NCBI RefSeq assembly: GCF_006715225.1
Contig: NZ_VFMU01000001.1
Coordinates: forward strand, 3,906,001-3,970,000
DNA from: Arthrobacter sp. SLBN-112
GTDB taxonomy: Bacteria > Actinomycetota > Actinomycetes > Actinomycetales > Micrococcaceae
DNA length: 64,000 nucleotides
Direction of reading: 5' to 3'
Part shown: positions 1 through 11,648 of the stretch, in pieces
Position numbering within the stretch: the stretch's first letter is position 1
How the letters are laid out: each line of letters starts with the position of its first letter
The notes under the pieces: generated by a model
Told to the model about the DNA's origin: nothing
The model's database searches: none
Seen by the model: only the letters and a program-made list of their open reading frames with translations
Made by a program: the position numbers and the translations under genes

Positions 1-93
1 CGCTCCCTGTCGAAAATCATCAAGGCGCGGGTAGCCTTCATCCGTAACGTCTTCGTGGCCGTCCGCCGGTTCCGCGCCTCAAGGACAGCATGA
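1..93 (+). CDS. 3' end of an unidentified gene (partial)
   Basis: An open frame enters the window at base 1 and ends at TGA 91-93, giving 30 residues that finish in a basic tail (VAVRRFRASRTA). Its stop overlaps the start codon of the next glycosyltransferase as ATGA at 90-93, which suggests translational coupling in one operon. The position in a glycan cluster makes a glycosyltransferase or polysaccharide-export gene plausible, but the fragment is too short to assign. Confidence 0.6.
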   Translation, partial: RSLSKIIKARVAFIRNVFVAVRRFRASRTA

Positions 94-1028
94 AAGCCAG
101 CGAAAGCCTGGACGGTGTCCAGCAGAACAACGAGGTATGCGCTGTTGTATCCGCGTTCAATCCCGGACCGGAAACCGTTGAAAATGTCAAGTGGTTGCTC
201 AACTACGTAAGCCGGGTAGTGATAGTGGATGACGGCTCGCCCCGGGACGTCAAGGAAGTTATCGGCGCTTTTGAGGCACTTGGGGCTTCAGTCATCCGAC
301 TGGACACGAACTCCGGTATTGCCAAAGCCCTGAACACGGGGATCCGCGAAGCCCGACGGCGCTGGAATTCTGAGTGGGTAGTCACGATGGACCAGGATTC
401 ACGCTTTTCGGGGGACTATATCAATGCCGCTTTGGCTACAGTTCGTTCGTCCTCCCATCCTGAAACCGTGGGGATGGTCTGTGCGGAGTCGCACAATAAT
501 GCACCCCTGCCTGTGTTGAAGGGATCGGAAGAGCCAGAGGTGTTCGATCCCATGACCAGCGGCAGCTTGGTGCGATGCAGCGTCTTCGACACCCTTGGAT
601 ACTTCGATGAGGAATTCTTCATCGACTGTGTTGATACCGAATTTAATGCCCGGCTTCGCGACGGCGGCTTTCGTTCCTTGGCTGGCAAGGGCTGCAACCT
701 CGTCCACAGTCTTGGAAACGCCAGACCCATGATGGTCTTCGGCTGGCGGGTGCGCGTCGGGCAGAAGAAGCTCAACGTCTACTATCACCCGCCATTCCGG
801 GTCTACTACATCACACGGAATTCCTTGGTCATGGCCCGCCGTTTTTGGGCAAGGCAACCCGCCTGGGTCTTGCGTCGCCTTTACATGGAGGTGCAGAGCC
901 ATCTTGTCCGCTTTGTCTACGGCCCTGACCGGCGGAAGCACCTTATTGCGGCGGTGGCGGGAGCGCGGGATGCATGGAGGGGACGTCTGGGAAAGATCGA
1001 CGAGTCCCTTGCTTCGCGCCTGCGCTGA
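90..1028 (+). CDS. GT2 family glycosyltransferase (rhamnosyltransferase-like)
   Basis: A 312-residue GT-A enzyme that probably transfers a sugar, perhaps rhamnose, from a nucleotide donor to a lipid-linked cell-wall glycan on the inner membrane face. Visible GT2 features are an N-terminal beta strand ending in VDDGS (residues 46-50), a metal-binding DQD at 101-103 inside VTMDQDSRF, and a later acidic IDCVDTEF segment that fits the catalytic-base region. The arrangement resembles the RfbF / rhamnosyltransferase branch. No membrane segment is seen. The ATG overlaps the previous stop (ATGA), and the next gene starts 38 nt downstream. Donor and acceptor are inferred from family only. Confidence 0.85.
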   Translation: MKASESLDGVQQNNEVCAVVSAFNPGPETVENVKWLLNYVSRVVIVDDGSPRDVKEVIGAFEALGASVIRLDTNSGIAKALNTGIREARRRWNSEWVVTMDQDSRFSGDYINAALATVRSSSHPETVGMVCAESHNNAPLPVLKGSEEPEVFDPMTSGSLVRCSVFDTLGYFDEEFFIDCVDTEFNARLRDGGFRSLAGKGCNLVHSLGNARPMMVFGWRVRVGQKKLNVYYHPPFRVYYITRNSLVMARRFWARQPAWVLRRLYMEVQSHLVRFVYGPDRRKHLIAAVAGARDAWRGRLGKIDESLASRLR

Positions 1029-1066
1029 CCGGCGTCCTGTCCCGTCCGTGAGAACGAAAGAGAATC

Positions 1067-2110
1067 GTGAGCAATAAAGCGCCTAAAATATTTGTCCTCT
1101 ACCACCGCGGCCTGCGTACCGGAGGCCCGGAAGCCCTGCATCAACTGGTGTCTACTCTTCGCGAACTGGGCCAGGACGCCTACCTCGTCCCCCATTACAC
1201 CACTGCAAGCCGTGACCGCGTGGCTCAGTACTCCGTTTACGATGCACCAGAGGCAGAATCCGTGGAGGATGCCCCGGGCAACTTCGTGGTCGTCCCGGAG
1301 ACTTTCATCGAGGACGTGTTCGGCTACCGGCATGCGACCAAAATGATCTGGTGGCTGAGCATTGATAACGCGCTGACATTCATGGCCGAAAGGCAGTGGC
1401 GGCGGTCGACCGGAACGTTGGCGACAAAAATCCGCGAGACGTGGGTGCCTTTTCTGCGCATGCTCAAGCACGGAGATACTCCCCTTCAGATGCGGCGGCG
1501 CCGGGACATCGTTCATCTCGTTCAATCCTCATACGCCTGGTCCTTCATCGCTTGCCGGCTAAACACGGTCCCATCGCTTCTTTCCGACTTCACACCAAAT
1601 GCCGAGTTCGGTCCCGCAGATGAATCCAGAAGAAATCCCCGTCTGGTTACATACAACCCTGCAAAGGGTGCGCACATCATCGAGGCAGTCAAAAGAGTGG
1701 CTGACCCTTCCATTGAGTGGCTGCCAATCCAGGGCATGACGCGCGCAGAAGTTGTGACCGCCCTTCAAAGCTGCGGGATTTATCTTGATCTTGGCCACCA
1801 CCCCGGCAAAGACCGGATGCCACGGGAGGCAGCCCTGTCCGGTGCCTTGAGCGTCGTGGCGCGCAGGGGGTCCGGGGCATACTACGCTGACGTACCTATT
1901 CCCTGGGAACACAAAATCACCCCGGACGACAATGAGGTGGCTTCAACCGCCGCCGCGCTGTCGGGTCTAATGGAGAACCTGCCGCAAGAGGTGCGCAAGC
2001 AGGACGCATACAGGAACGCGATCATGGGCGAGCGTAATCGCTTTCGCCAAGAAGTAGCCGACATCTTCATAAACAACAGGCTCGGCAAGGACGCATATGA
2101 CTATCTCTAA
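1067..2110 (+). CDS. GT-B type glycosyltransferase
   Basis: A 347-residue protein beginning at GTG 1067. The N-terminus (FVLYHRGLRTGGPEALHQL) resembles the first beta strand and glycine-rich acceptor loop of GT4/GT1 enzymes, where GGAE or GGPE is common. The C-terminal half has a donor-site-like stretch near residues 235-275 containing DRMPREAALSG, with an acidic residue placed like the GT-B E-x7-E element. Both support transfer of a sugar to a surface glycan, with unknown donor. It lies between the GT2 gene and a flippase gene, spaced 33-38 nt on each side, so probably co-transcribed. The family assignment is less secure than for its upstream neighbour. Confidence 0.65.
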   Translation: MSNKAPKIFVLYHRGLRTGGPEALHQLVSTLRELGQDAYLVPHYTTASRDRVAQYSVYDAPEAESVEDAPGNFVVVPETFIEDVFGYRHATKMIWWLSIDNALTFMAERQWRRSTGTLATKIRETWVPFLRMLKHGDTPLQMRRRRDIVHLVQSSYAWSFIACRLNTVPSLLSDFTPNAEFGPADESRRNPRLVTYNPAKGAHIIEAVKRVADPSIEWLPIQGMTRAEVVTALQSCGIYLDLGHHPGKDRMPREAALSGALSVVARRGSGAYYADVPIPWEHKITPDDNEVASTAAALSGLMENLPQEVRKQDAYRNAIMGERNRFRQEVADIFINNRLGKDAYDYL

Positions 2111-2143
2111 GATGATGTCGCTGGCTCCGGGACGGTTCAGAGC

Positions 2144-3376
2144 ATGATCAAGAGGATCGCGGCGTTTGCGGGACTGCCGCTGATCGCTTCGTTGGCATCT
2201 TTTGCCCTGCTTCCGATCATTGCCAGAGTCGGCGGCGCACCCGTGTGGACTGCCCTTGCACTAGGCCAGGCGATTGGGGCCATAGCAGCAATCATCGTCG
2301 GTCTTGGTTGGCCTCTCACCGGACCGGCGGCCGTTGCATCCTCCGCGGATGAGTCAGTCCGCCGCCGTCACTACGCTGTTAGCTTCGCCACCCGATCCCT
2401 CACCTTCCTTTTTACCATCCCGGTGATGGGCGTCGCCCTCTATCTGGCCGCCGACTCCGCCAACTTTTGGCTGGCCTTTCTGATGGCTTGCGCCCAGGCT
2501 TCCTCCGGGCTGACTCCCGCCTGGTACTGCATCGCGACGGGTCATCCCGGGAGGATCGCCAAGTACGACGTGGTCCCCCGGATGATCGCAACGCTGGGCG
2601 TAATCCCAATCCTGTTGACCACAGGCCATTTGTTGATCTACCCAGCGGCGCTGCTTGTGTTGGGCTTGGCCGGCACTTTGTTTTTCAATCGGCGTTACGC
2701 CCGAAAAGAAGATTTTGCAGGCCTGTCCTTCCGCAGTATCCTCCACGAAATCTGGGGGCTGAGAGCCGGGGCAGGAGTCACTGTTGCAGCCGGGTCGTAT
2801 GCATCAACCCCAGTCATCATCGTGCAGCTAATGCTCTCAACCACTGGGGCGGCCCCTTTTGTCTCCGCGGAAAAGCTTTACCGTATCGGGCTACTCGCCA
2901 CGGCGGCGCTGGGTAACAGCCTGCAGGGCTGGGTCAGCGAATTCGGCGGCGATCATGCCCGCCGTCGAAAGCTCTCACTCGCCGCCTTGTCCGGGCTCGG
3001 CGCCGTGGGTTGGCTCCTCCTCGCGGTCGCCGGTCCGTGGGCAAGTGCGCTGCTTTTCAGCGCACCGTTGGCGCCGGGCTTTTGGACCTGTTTCTGGTTT
3101 GGGCTGTCGTTTCTTCTGGTCTGCGTTACCAGCTCTACAGGGCCTCACTGGTTGGTCCCAGCGAAACGCATGCGGGCAGTACTGACCAGTACTGTTTCCG
3201 GAGCACTGGTCGGAATTCCTGCAATGATCATCCTGGCAGGCCTAATGGGCGAAGCCGGCGGTGCACTGGGCCTGGCCCTGGGTGAAATCGTGGTTACGGT
3301 AATCCAGTTGCGGGTAGTGCTCAGACTGTTGCGACAGCCGGATGCAGACAACTCCTCCCAGCAGGTCGCTTCATGA
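2144..3376 (+). CDS. Polysaccharide flippase-like membrane protein (Wzx/MOP type)
   Basis: A 410-residue, very hydrophobic protein with about 12 predicted transmembrane segments, starting directly with a membrane helix (LPLIASLASFALLPII). Its size, helix count and scattered polar residues in membranes fit the MOP-superfamily flippases that move lipid-linked oligosaccharide repeat units outward across the cytoplasmic membrane. The position just after two glycosyltransferases supports an export role. Its TGA overlaps the next ATG (ATGA at 3373-3376), implying coupled translation. Sequence similarity within this superfamily is low, so Wzx identity is an inference from topology and context. Confidence 0.7.
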   Translation: MIKRIAAFAGLPLIASLASFALLPIIARVGGAPVWTALALGQAIGAIAAIIVGLGWPLTGPAAVASSADESVRRRHYAVSFATRSLTFLFTIPVMGVALYLAADSANFWLAFLMACAQASSGLTPAWYCIATGHPGRIAKYDVVPRMIATLGVIPILLTTGHLLIYPAALLVLGLAGTLFFNRRYARKEDFAGLSFRSILHEIWGLRAGAGVTVAAGSYASTPVIIVQLMLSTTGAAPFVSAEKLYRIGLLATAALGNSLQGWVSEFGGDHARRRKLSLAALSGLGAVGWLLLAVAGPWASALLFSAPLAPGFWTCFWFGLSFLLVCVTSSTGPHWLVPAKRMRAVLTSTVSGALVGIPAMIILAGLMGEAGGALGLALGEIVVTVIQLRVVLRLLRQPDADNSSQQVAS

Positions 3377-5340
3377 CTTGGCTGACTTTCCTGCCAGTTG
3401 TTCTGGTTGCCATGCTGCTCTTGTACCTGCCTGGCGCGGTTATCAGTGTCTGCTTGAAGTTCAGCCCGGGCGCCGTGCTTGGCATGGCACCCCTGCACTC
3501 GACCGCTGCTGTAGGCATCGCGGGGGTTTTGTGCGGCGCACTTGGTATCCATTGGAATGTCGTTCCTTACCTCGCTGTTTCCCTCCTTCTCGCTGGCTTC
3601 GCACTGCTTCTGACACGTCGTGTCCCATTCCCCACGCATGCACTCATGCGAGGCTTCCTTCCATTCCTGTCAGCGTCCGTTGCCGTAGTTCTCATCGCCT
3701 GGCGTTTTGTTCAACTTGTCGGTTCCCCCGAAAACCCTGCCCAGGTCTTCGACAATGTCTTCCATCTCAATGCTGTTCGCTTCATTCTGGACACCGGAAA
3801 CGCGTCTTCCCTGACATTGGCCTCACTGCAGGGAGTTTCAGGTCTGGACGCGGTATACCCGGCTGCCTGGCATTCTTTCGCCGCGCTCCTGGTCCAGTTA
3901 ACGGGTTGTGACGTTCCCATGGCCCAGAACGCACTCAACCTCGGAGTATCTGCCCTGGTCTGGCCGGTTTCATGCCTGTTCTTGGTCGCATCGTCAATCT
4001 CGCGCCGACCCGCGGCACTCATCCTGGCGGCAGTCATGGCAAGCGCCCAGGTTGCCTTCCCTTACCTGATGATCGTGTGGGGTCCACTGTTCCCCTACGC
4101 ACTGGCAGTGGCTATGATGCCCCCCGCAATCGCCGCCGTACTGGTACTGGCCGGTATCGCCCGCGGAATTACCGGCACCCAAACGGCGTGGGCAGCGTCG
4201 CTGCTGCTCTCTGTCGGCGGCCTCGCCTTTGCACACACCAGCTCAATCAATACGCTTCTCGCGCTGGCCGCGCCCATTCTTCTCTTCCTCTGGTGGAAGC
4301 GCTTGAGACATCCAATTCGTGGACGAAGCAAGAGCGAACACTGGAAGTTCCTGATGTTCACGATTCTTTCCTCGGGTTTGGCCTTGGTGTCATGGCTAAA
4401 ACTTCGGCCAGCCCCTTACGAGAATTGGGGACCGACGGTCAAACCGGGTGCAGCTGTGGGAGAAATCCTGACCGTCAGCCCAATGCAACTGGCCATTCCT
4501 GCCGTTGTCGTTTCGGTGTTGTCCGTGACCGGCATGTACCAGGTTTTTCGGCGCCGCGAGAACGTCTGGCTTCTAGCGTGTTATTCAGTTGCGGCGGCGC
4601 TGTACATCGTCGCCGCTGCCGCTCCCGTTGGCGCTCTTCGAGATGTCATCGTTGGCACCTGGTATCAGGACACATACCGGTTGGCAGCCTTGCTGCCGAT
4701 ATTTGCCACCCCTTTGGCTGTGTACGGCGGGATGCAGTTGTGGGACCTTTGGCGCGCTTCGAAACGTGCAGAAAAGCTATCCTCAAGGCTCGAGAACCGC
4801 TTCCGTCTTGCCAACGGAACAGGCGTCTTCGTGATGGGCGCCGCGGCGGCCGCAGCAGTGGCGATACTTGCAACTTTCCTGGGCCCCACTTCGCACTACA
4901 TCTCGGGAGCCTCCACGGTGTACCGCTTTGATGCGGAGTCCGATCTGCTGACCCCTGACGAGCGCAGCCTGCTGTTGCGGGTTCCCAACCATGTTCCGTC
5001 AGATGCCGTCATAGCCGACAACCCTTGGAATGGAAGCTCACTCGCCTACGCCTACACGGGGCGAAGAGTGCTCACCGCACACTTGTTCTCCGGAAAGGAC
5101 ACCACTCGATCCATCATTGACCAGCGCCTGAAGTTCGAGCCGGAAGCGCCCGAGGTTTGCAGCGCTTTGCGTCTAAAAGGTGTGCAGTTCGTTCTGGATT
5201 TCGGAGACAAATATCTCATCGACCTCGACGGAGCGAAGGATTTCCAAGGGGTTACGAACATAGGGACGTCACCAGGGTTTGATCTGGTCGACTCGGAAGG
5301 ACGCGATGCCAAGCTTTACCGCATCAATGCCTGCGACTAG
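3373..5340 (+). CDS. DUF6541-like multi-pass membrane protein (possible GT-C enzyme)
   Basis: A 655-residue integral membrane protein with roughly a dozen hydrophobic helices in the first 500 residues and an extracytoplasmic C-terminal domain of about 140 residues. The layout matches the actinobacterial DUF6541 family, often found in cell-wall glycan clusters and resembling GT-C glycosyltransferases that use polyprenyl-phosphate sugars. A large loop after helix 3 carries FDNVFHLNAVRFIL and AAWHSF, charged and His residues that could form such an active site. The start overlaps the flippase stop by 4 nt. Enzymatic activity is inferred, not shown. Confidence 0.7.
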   Translation: MTWLTFLPVVLVAMLLLYLPGAVISVCLKFSPGAVLGMAPLHSTAAVGIAGVLCGALGIHWNVVPYLAVSLLLAGFALLLTRRVPFPTHALMRGFLPFLSASVAVVLIAWRFVQLVGSPENPAQVFDNVFHLNAVRFILDTGNASSLTLASLQGVSGLDAVYPAAWHSFAALLVQLTGCDVPMAQNALNLGVSALVWPVSCLFLVASSISRRPAALILAAVMASAQVAFPYLMIVWGPLFPYALAVAMMPPAIAAVLVLAGIARGITGTQTAWAASLLLSVGGLAFAHTSSINTLLALAAPILLFLWWKRLRHPIRGRSKSEHWKFLMFTILSSGLALVSWLKLRPAPYENWGPTVKPGAAVGEILTVSPMQLAIPAVVVSVLSVTGMYQVFRRRENVWLLACYSVAAALYIVAAAAPVGALRDVIVGTWYQDTYRLAALLPIFATPLAVYGGMQLWDLWRASKRAEKLSSRLENRFRLANGTGVFVMGAAAAAAVAILATFLGPTSHYISGASTVYRFDAESDLLTPDERSLLLRVPNHVPSDAVIADNPWNGSSLAYAYTGRRVLTAHLFSGKDTTRSIIDQRLKFEPEAPEVCSALRLKGVQFVLDFGDKYLIDLDGAKDFQGVTNIGTSPGFDLVDSEGRDAKLYRINACD

Positions 5341-5403
5341 GAGCTTGGGGCAGCGCTTGGGAGCGGTATGTCAAGCCTCCCCGGACCGGACCGCTAGGCT
5401 GGG

Positions 5404-6474
5404 GTGGTGATTTCTGTTTCTACCCGAACTGTCAGGCTATGCATAGCCGCGTCAATGGCAGGGGTTCTTTCCCTGACTTCGTGCTCGAACACTCCGCCCG
5501 ATACGGTCCGAGGAGCTCTCACGGGAATCGGAAGCAGGTCCGCCCAAGGTGCGGTGAGCGCATGGAGCGTCTCTTGGAGCAGCCAGATGAAGGGCGCATC
5601 CGTGAGCTACTCCCCCGATGGCTCCGTCGCCGGGTTAACCGCTTTCAAGGACGGAGAGGCCCATTTTTCGGCCAGCGGCAGTTCGTTGCCCGATTCAGAA
5701 TCAGCAACCGTTGCAGGCCTCTGCACGTCCGCTGGTGCCCTCTCCATTGCTGCCGGCGTACTCCCAGTCGGCGTCGCCGTCAAGATTAAAGGCATCAGCG
5801 ACATCGTTTTGGATGCCCCCACCCTCGGGGGAATCCTACGCGGAACCATCAACCGCTGGAACGATCCCCGGATAGCAGCCCTGAACGCTGGACAAAGCCT
5901 TCCGGAGTTGGCAATCAACGTCATCACGGAGCAAGGACCCTCCGAATCAACACGGGCGGTGAACGCCTATCTCGCGGCGTCGCCCGAGCTTTCCTGGAAT
6001 CCTGCAGAGCCAAACGTTTGGCCCTCCGGAGTCAAGGGACAAACAGTTGGACCACCGCCGGAGCTCGCCAATAAGCTCGACAGCACGGACGGCGGAATAA
6101 CTGTTCTCGAGGGGAGCCTCATAGGAAACCGCTTCACGGCTGCGCAGCTCGTCTTCGCCGGACATGCCAGAAAGATGGACAGCTCCTCGGTGCTCGATGC
6201 CGTTGCCGGCGGTGAGGTGAAAACAACCTCTCGATCCACCGTTCAGACCCTGGATCCAAGGTCTGGGTATGCCTTGGCGACTGTGATCTATGTTCAGGTC
6301 TGCCAGCAGTACGCGGAAGACGAAATGAACCGCTTGGTTCGCTCCTTCGGAGAATCTCTCCTGGGAGAGAAAGCCCAAAAAGATGCCAATTCCTACTCGT
6401 TTGTCATGTCGCCGAGCAAGAAGGCCATTAATGAAGGACTGTCGCTTGTGCGGACTATTGGAGCTGTGCGATGA
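5404..6474 (+). CDS. PstS-like phosphate-binding lipoprotein
   Basis: A 356-residue exported protein with a signal peptide and lipobox LTSC, Cys about residue 27, so it should be anchored on the outer face of the membrane. The body follows the PstS / periplasmic phosphate-binding fold: a GIGSRSAQGAVSAW start, a FSASGSSL segment, GGILRGTINRWNDPRI, and a late SYSFVMSPSKKA. GTG codons at 5404 and 5407 are both possible starts. It is odd here because no pstC, pstA or pstB is nearby and its stop overlaps the following DUF2142 gene (ATGA). It may sense or bind phosphate, or a phosphate group on a glycan, within this cluster. Confidence 0.75.
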   Translation: MVISVSTRTVRLCIAASMAGVLSLTSCSNTPPDTVRGALTGIGSRSAQGAVSAWSVSWSSQMKGASVSYSPDGSVAGLTAFKDGEAHFSASGSSLPDSESATVAGLCTSAGALSIAAGVLPVGVAVKIKGISDIVLDAPTLGGILRGTINRWNDPRIAALNAGQSLPELAINVITEQGPSESTRAVNAYLAASPELSWNPAEPNVWPSGVKGQTVGPPPELANKLDSTDGGITVLEGSLIGNRFTAAQLVFAGHARKMDSSSVLDAVAGGEVKTTSRSTVQTLDPRSGYALATVIYVQVCQQYAEDEMNRLVRSFGESLLGEKAQKDANSYSFVMSPSKKAINEGLSLVRTIGAVR

Positions 6475-8105
6475 GTTCCGCTAAACCGTCCGGCAAGCGT
6501 CGGGAAGTTCCACGCCCGTTGCGGACATTCCTCCTGCTGACGGCGTTGTTCACAGGGCTGCTCGGATTATGGTCCGTTGCCACACCTTTGATGGGCTTCC
6601 CTGACGAGCCGGCCCACACGATCAAAGCAGCCGCGGTGGTGCGCGGCCAAGTCGTCGTTGAAGAGGGCACGTCGTTCGGCCATGGTGTGCACGTCAAGGT
6701 ACCCGACTACATCGCTAACCTACATGGTCAGGGATGCTATAAGTTCAATCGGGCCCAAGCCGCTGACTGTGCCCCGCCCGTTTACTCCGACGATACATAT
6801 ACGAACATCGGTGTGACGTCAGCCGGGTCATACAATCCCATGTACTACTGGCTTGTCGGCCTTCCCACACTGCTGATGTCGGGTGCGCCCGCCATATATG
6901 CCATGAGGCTCATCAGCGCCGTGCTTTGCGCCCTTTTCTTTGCGGCGGGTTTCACTGCCCTGACTGAGCTGCGGCGGCCGCAGTACGCGGTGCTTCTGGC
7001 CGCTGTCGCCACCACTCCAATGGTCTTGTTCCTGGGCGGTGGCATCAATCCAAACTCACTGGAGATTGCAGCCACCCTGGCAGCATTTTCTGGATTTGTT
7101 GTGGTGCTGGATAACTGGCGAAATACCTCTGCGGTTGCTCCGGCACTCGTCGCGGTTGCTGCTGCGACCGTGGTCTTGGCAAACGCGCGGCAGATATCTT
7201 TGGTGTGGCTTCTCTGCGCGCTGATAGCCGGGGTTTGTTCGTTTCGCTTCAAAAGAACCATCCAAGTCTTCAAAGACAAGCGCGTGCTCACGGCTGTTGC
7301 TCTTGCGGTGCCTGGAACACTTGCCGGTCTTTACTGGATCTACTTGGCCGCACACGGCCCGGCCAACGTTGGCGTTGCTCCTGACGGCATTGCAAACCCC
7401 CACCCCGATGCACCGCTCTACCGCGGGTTCATGATTATGCTGGACCGCACCTTCGATTTCTTCCCTCAATACATCGGGGTCATGGGGTGGCTCGATACAC
7501 CAGCACCAGAACTCGTGATGCTCGCTTGGGGTGCCCTCATGATCGTGGCACTCATCCTGCCGTTCTGCGTCAGGCCGCTGCGCAGCTGGACTGGTTACTG
7601 GGTTTCCTTGGCGATGCTTTACATCGTGCCGGCTCTCCTGCAGACGGTCCTCTGGCGCTCCATGGGCTTCATCTGGCAGGGCCGCTATACACTTCCACTC
7701 GTCGTGGTGCTGCTTGTCAGTGTCGGACTTGGTATGCGTCGACTGCGGTTTAGTACAGCTCCGGCGAACGCCGCAGTTGCCCGCACCATTTTTTACTTCG
7801 TTGCCGCTTGCCACACCCTGACCTATGTGTACGTTTTGCGGCGCTACGTGGTGGGAATCAGCGAGTCCGCTAACTGGCAGACGCTGTTTTCGTCGCCCCA
7901 CTGGCAGCCTCCAGGCGGCTGGTTTTTACTCACGGCTCTCTACCTCGCAACAGCCTCAATTGGACTGGAATTGCTGTTCCGTTACCTCTACCCGGGGCAC
8001 AGCCTTGTCATGCGGGTTCGGGCAAGAACCTTAGCCAACCAGGAGACCGACAGGGCCCGCACCACCGCCGTCCAGCCGGAGCACGCTGACACGGCGGCTG
8101 GCTAG
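6471..8105 (+). CDS. DUF2142 family membrane protein (GT-C-like)
   Basis: A 544-residue multi-pass protein with about 11-12 hydrophobic helices. After the first helix it has MGFPDEPAH, an acidic motif in the first extracytoplasmic loop that is typical of DUF2142 proteins and of GT-C glycosyltransferases acting on polyprenyl-linked sugars. The C-terminal 25 residues are a hydrophilic cytoplasmic tail. Translation is coupled to the PstS-like gene by a 4-nt overlap. It is the last gene of the plus-strand glycan cluster and is followed by a strong hairpin. The family call is good; the reaction is inferred. Confidence 0.8.
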   Translation: MSSAKPSGKRREVPRPLRTFLLLTALFTGLLGLWSVATPLMGFPDEPAHTIKAAAVVRGQVVVEEGTSFGHGVHVKVPDYIANLHGQGCYKFNRAQAADCAPPVYSDDTYTNIGVTSAGSYNPMYYWLVGLPTLLMSGAPAIYAMRLISAVLCALFFAAGFTALTELRRPQYAVLLAAVATTPMVLFLGGGINPNSLEIAATLAAFSGFVVVLDNWRNTSAVAPALVAVAAATVVLANARQISLVWLLCALIAGVCSFRFKRTIQVFKDKRVLTAVALAVPGTLAGLYWIYLAAHGPANVGVAPDGIANPHPDAPLYRGFMIMLDRTFDFFPQYIGVMGWLDTPAPELVMLAWGALMIVALILPFCVRPLRSWTGYWVSLAMLYIVPALLQTVLWRSMGFIWQGRYTLPLVVVLLVSVGLGMRRLRFSTAPANAAVARTIFYFVAACHTLTYVYVLRRYVVGISESANWQTLFSSPHWQPPGGWFLLTALYLATASIGLELLFRYLYPGHSLVMRVRARTLANQETDRARTTAVQPEHADTAAG

Positions 8106-8133
8106 CTACGCAATCGCGCTGCCATACAGGTCT

Positions 8134-8168
8134 CCGGGTTTGGCTGCTGGCTTGGCAGCCAAACCCGG
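8134..8168 (+). terminator. Terminator hairpin between convergent glycan genes
   Basis: A perfect 14-bp inverted repeat, CCGGGTTTGGCTGC (8134-8147) and its complement (8155-8168), with a 7-nt loop. It lies between the DUF2142 stop on the plus strand and the galactofuranosyltransferase stop on the minus strand. There is no long T-run on either side, so it may act as a bidirectional, partly factor-assisted terminator. Confidence 0.75.
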
Positions 8169-8225
8169 CTTGGCGAAGGTACTGAAGTCATAGCCACACC
8201 TACTACGCATTAGAGGTACGGCTAC

Positions 8226-11494
<3,269 letters not shown>

Positions 11495-11562
11495 TCAGCG
11501 TTCCCGGTGTGACCCGGCACACGGCGCAATGCAGCAGCCGAGAAACGTCATCAGCTTTGCGG

Positions 11563-11575
11563 TTTATCCACATAG
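11563..11575 (+). promoter_or_regulatory. TTTATCCACATAG motif upstream of the EssC-like gene
   Basis: A 13-bp motif 73 nt before the ATG at 11649. The identical 13-mer occurs in the opposite strand upstream of comF (39453-39465), and the inner TTATCCACA also lies upstream of the SAF/TadZ pair. TTATCCACA equals the strict DnaA-box consensus, so either a shared regulon motif or DnaA binding is possible. Confidence 0.45.
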
Positions 11576-11648
11576 GGGATGAAGCTGATGCCCCGCGGTG
11601 GGCCCGGCGGCTAGCGTGTGGCTATACCCACCGAAGGATCAACAACCC

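Noticed and set aside
11563..11575. TTATCCACA as evidence of a replication origin
   Set aside because: Only single isolated boxes were seen, without dnaA, dnaN, an AT-rich unwinding region or box clusters.
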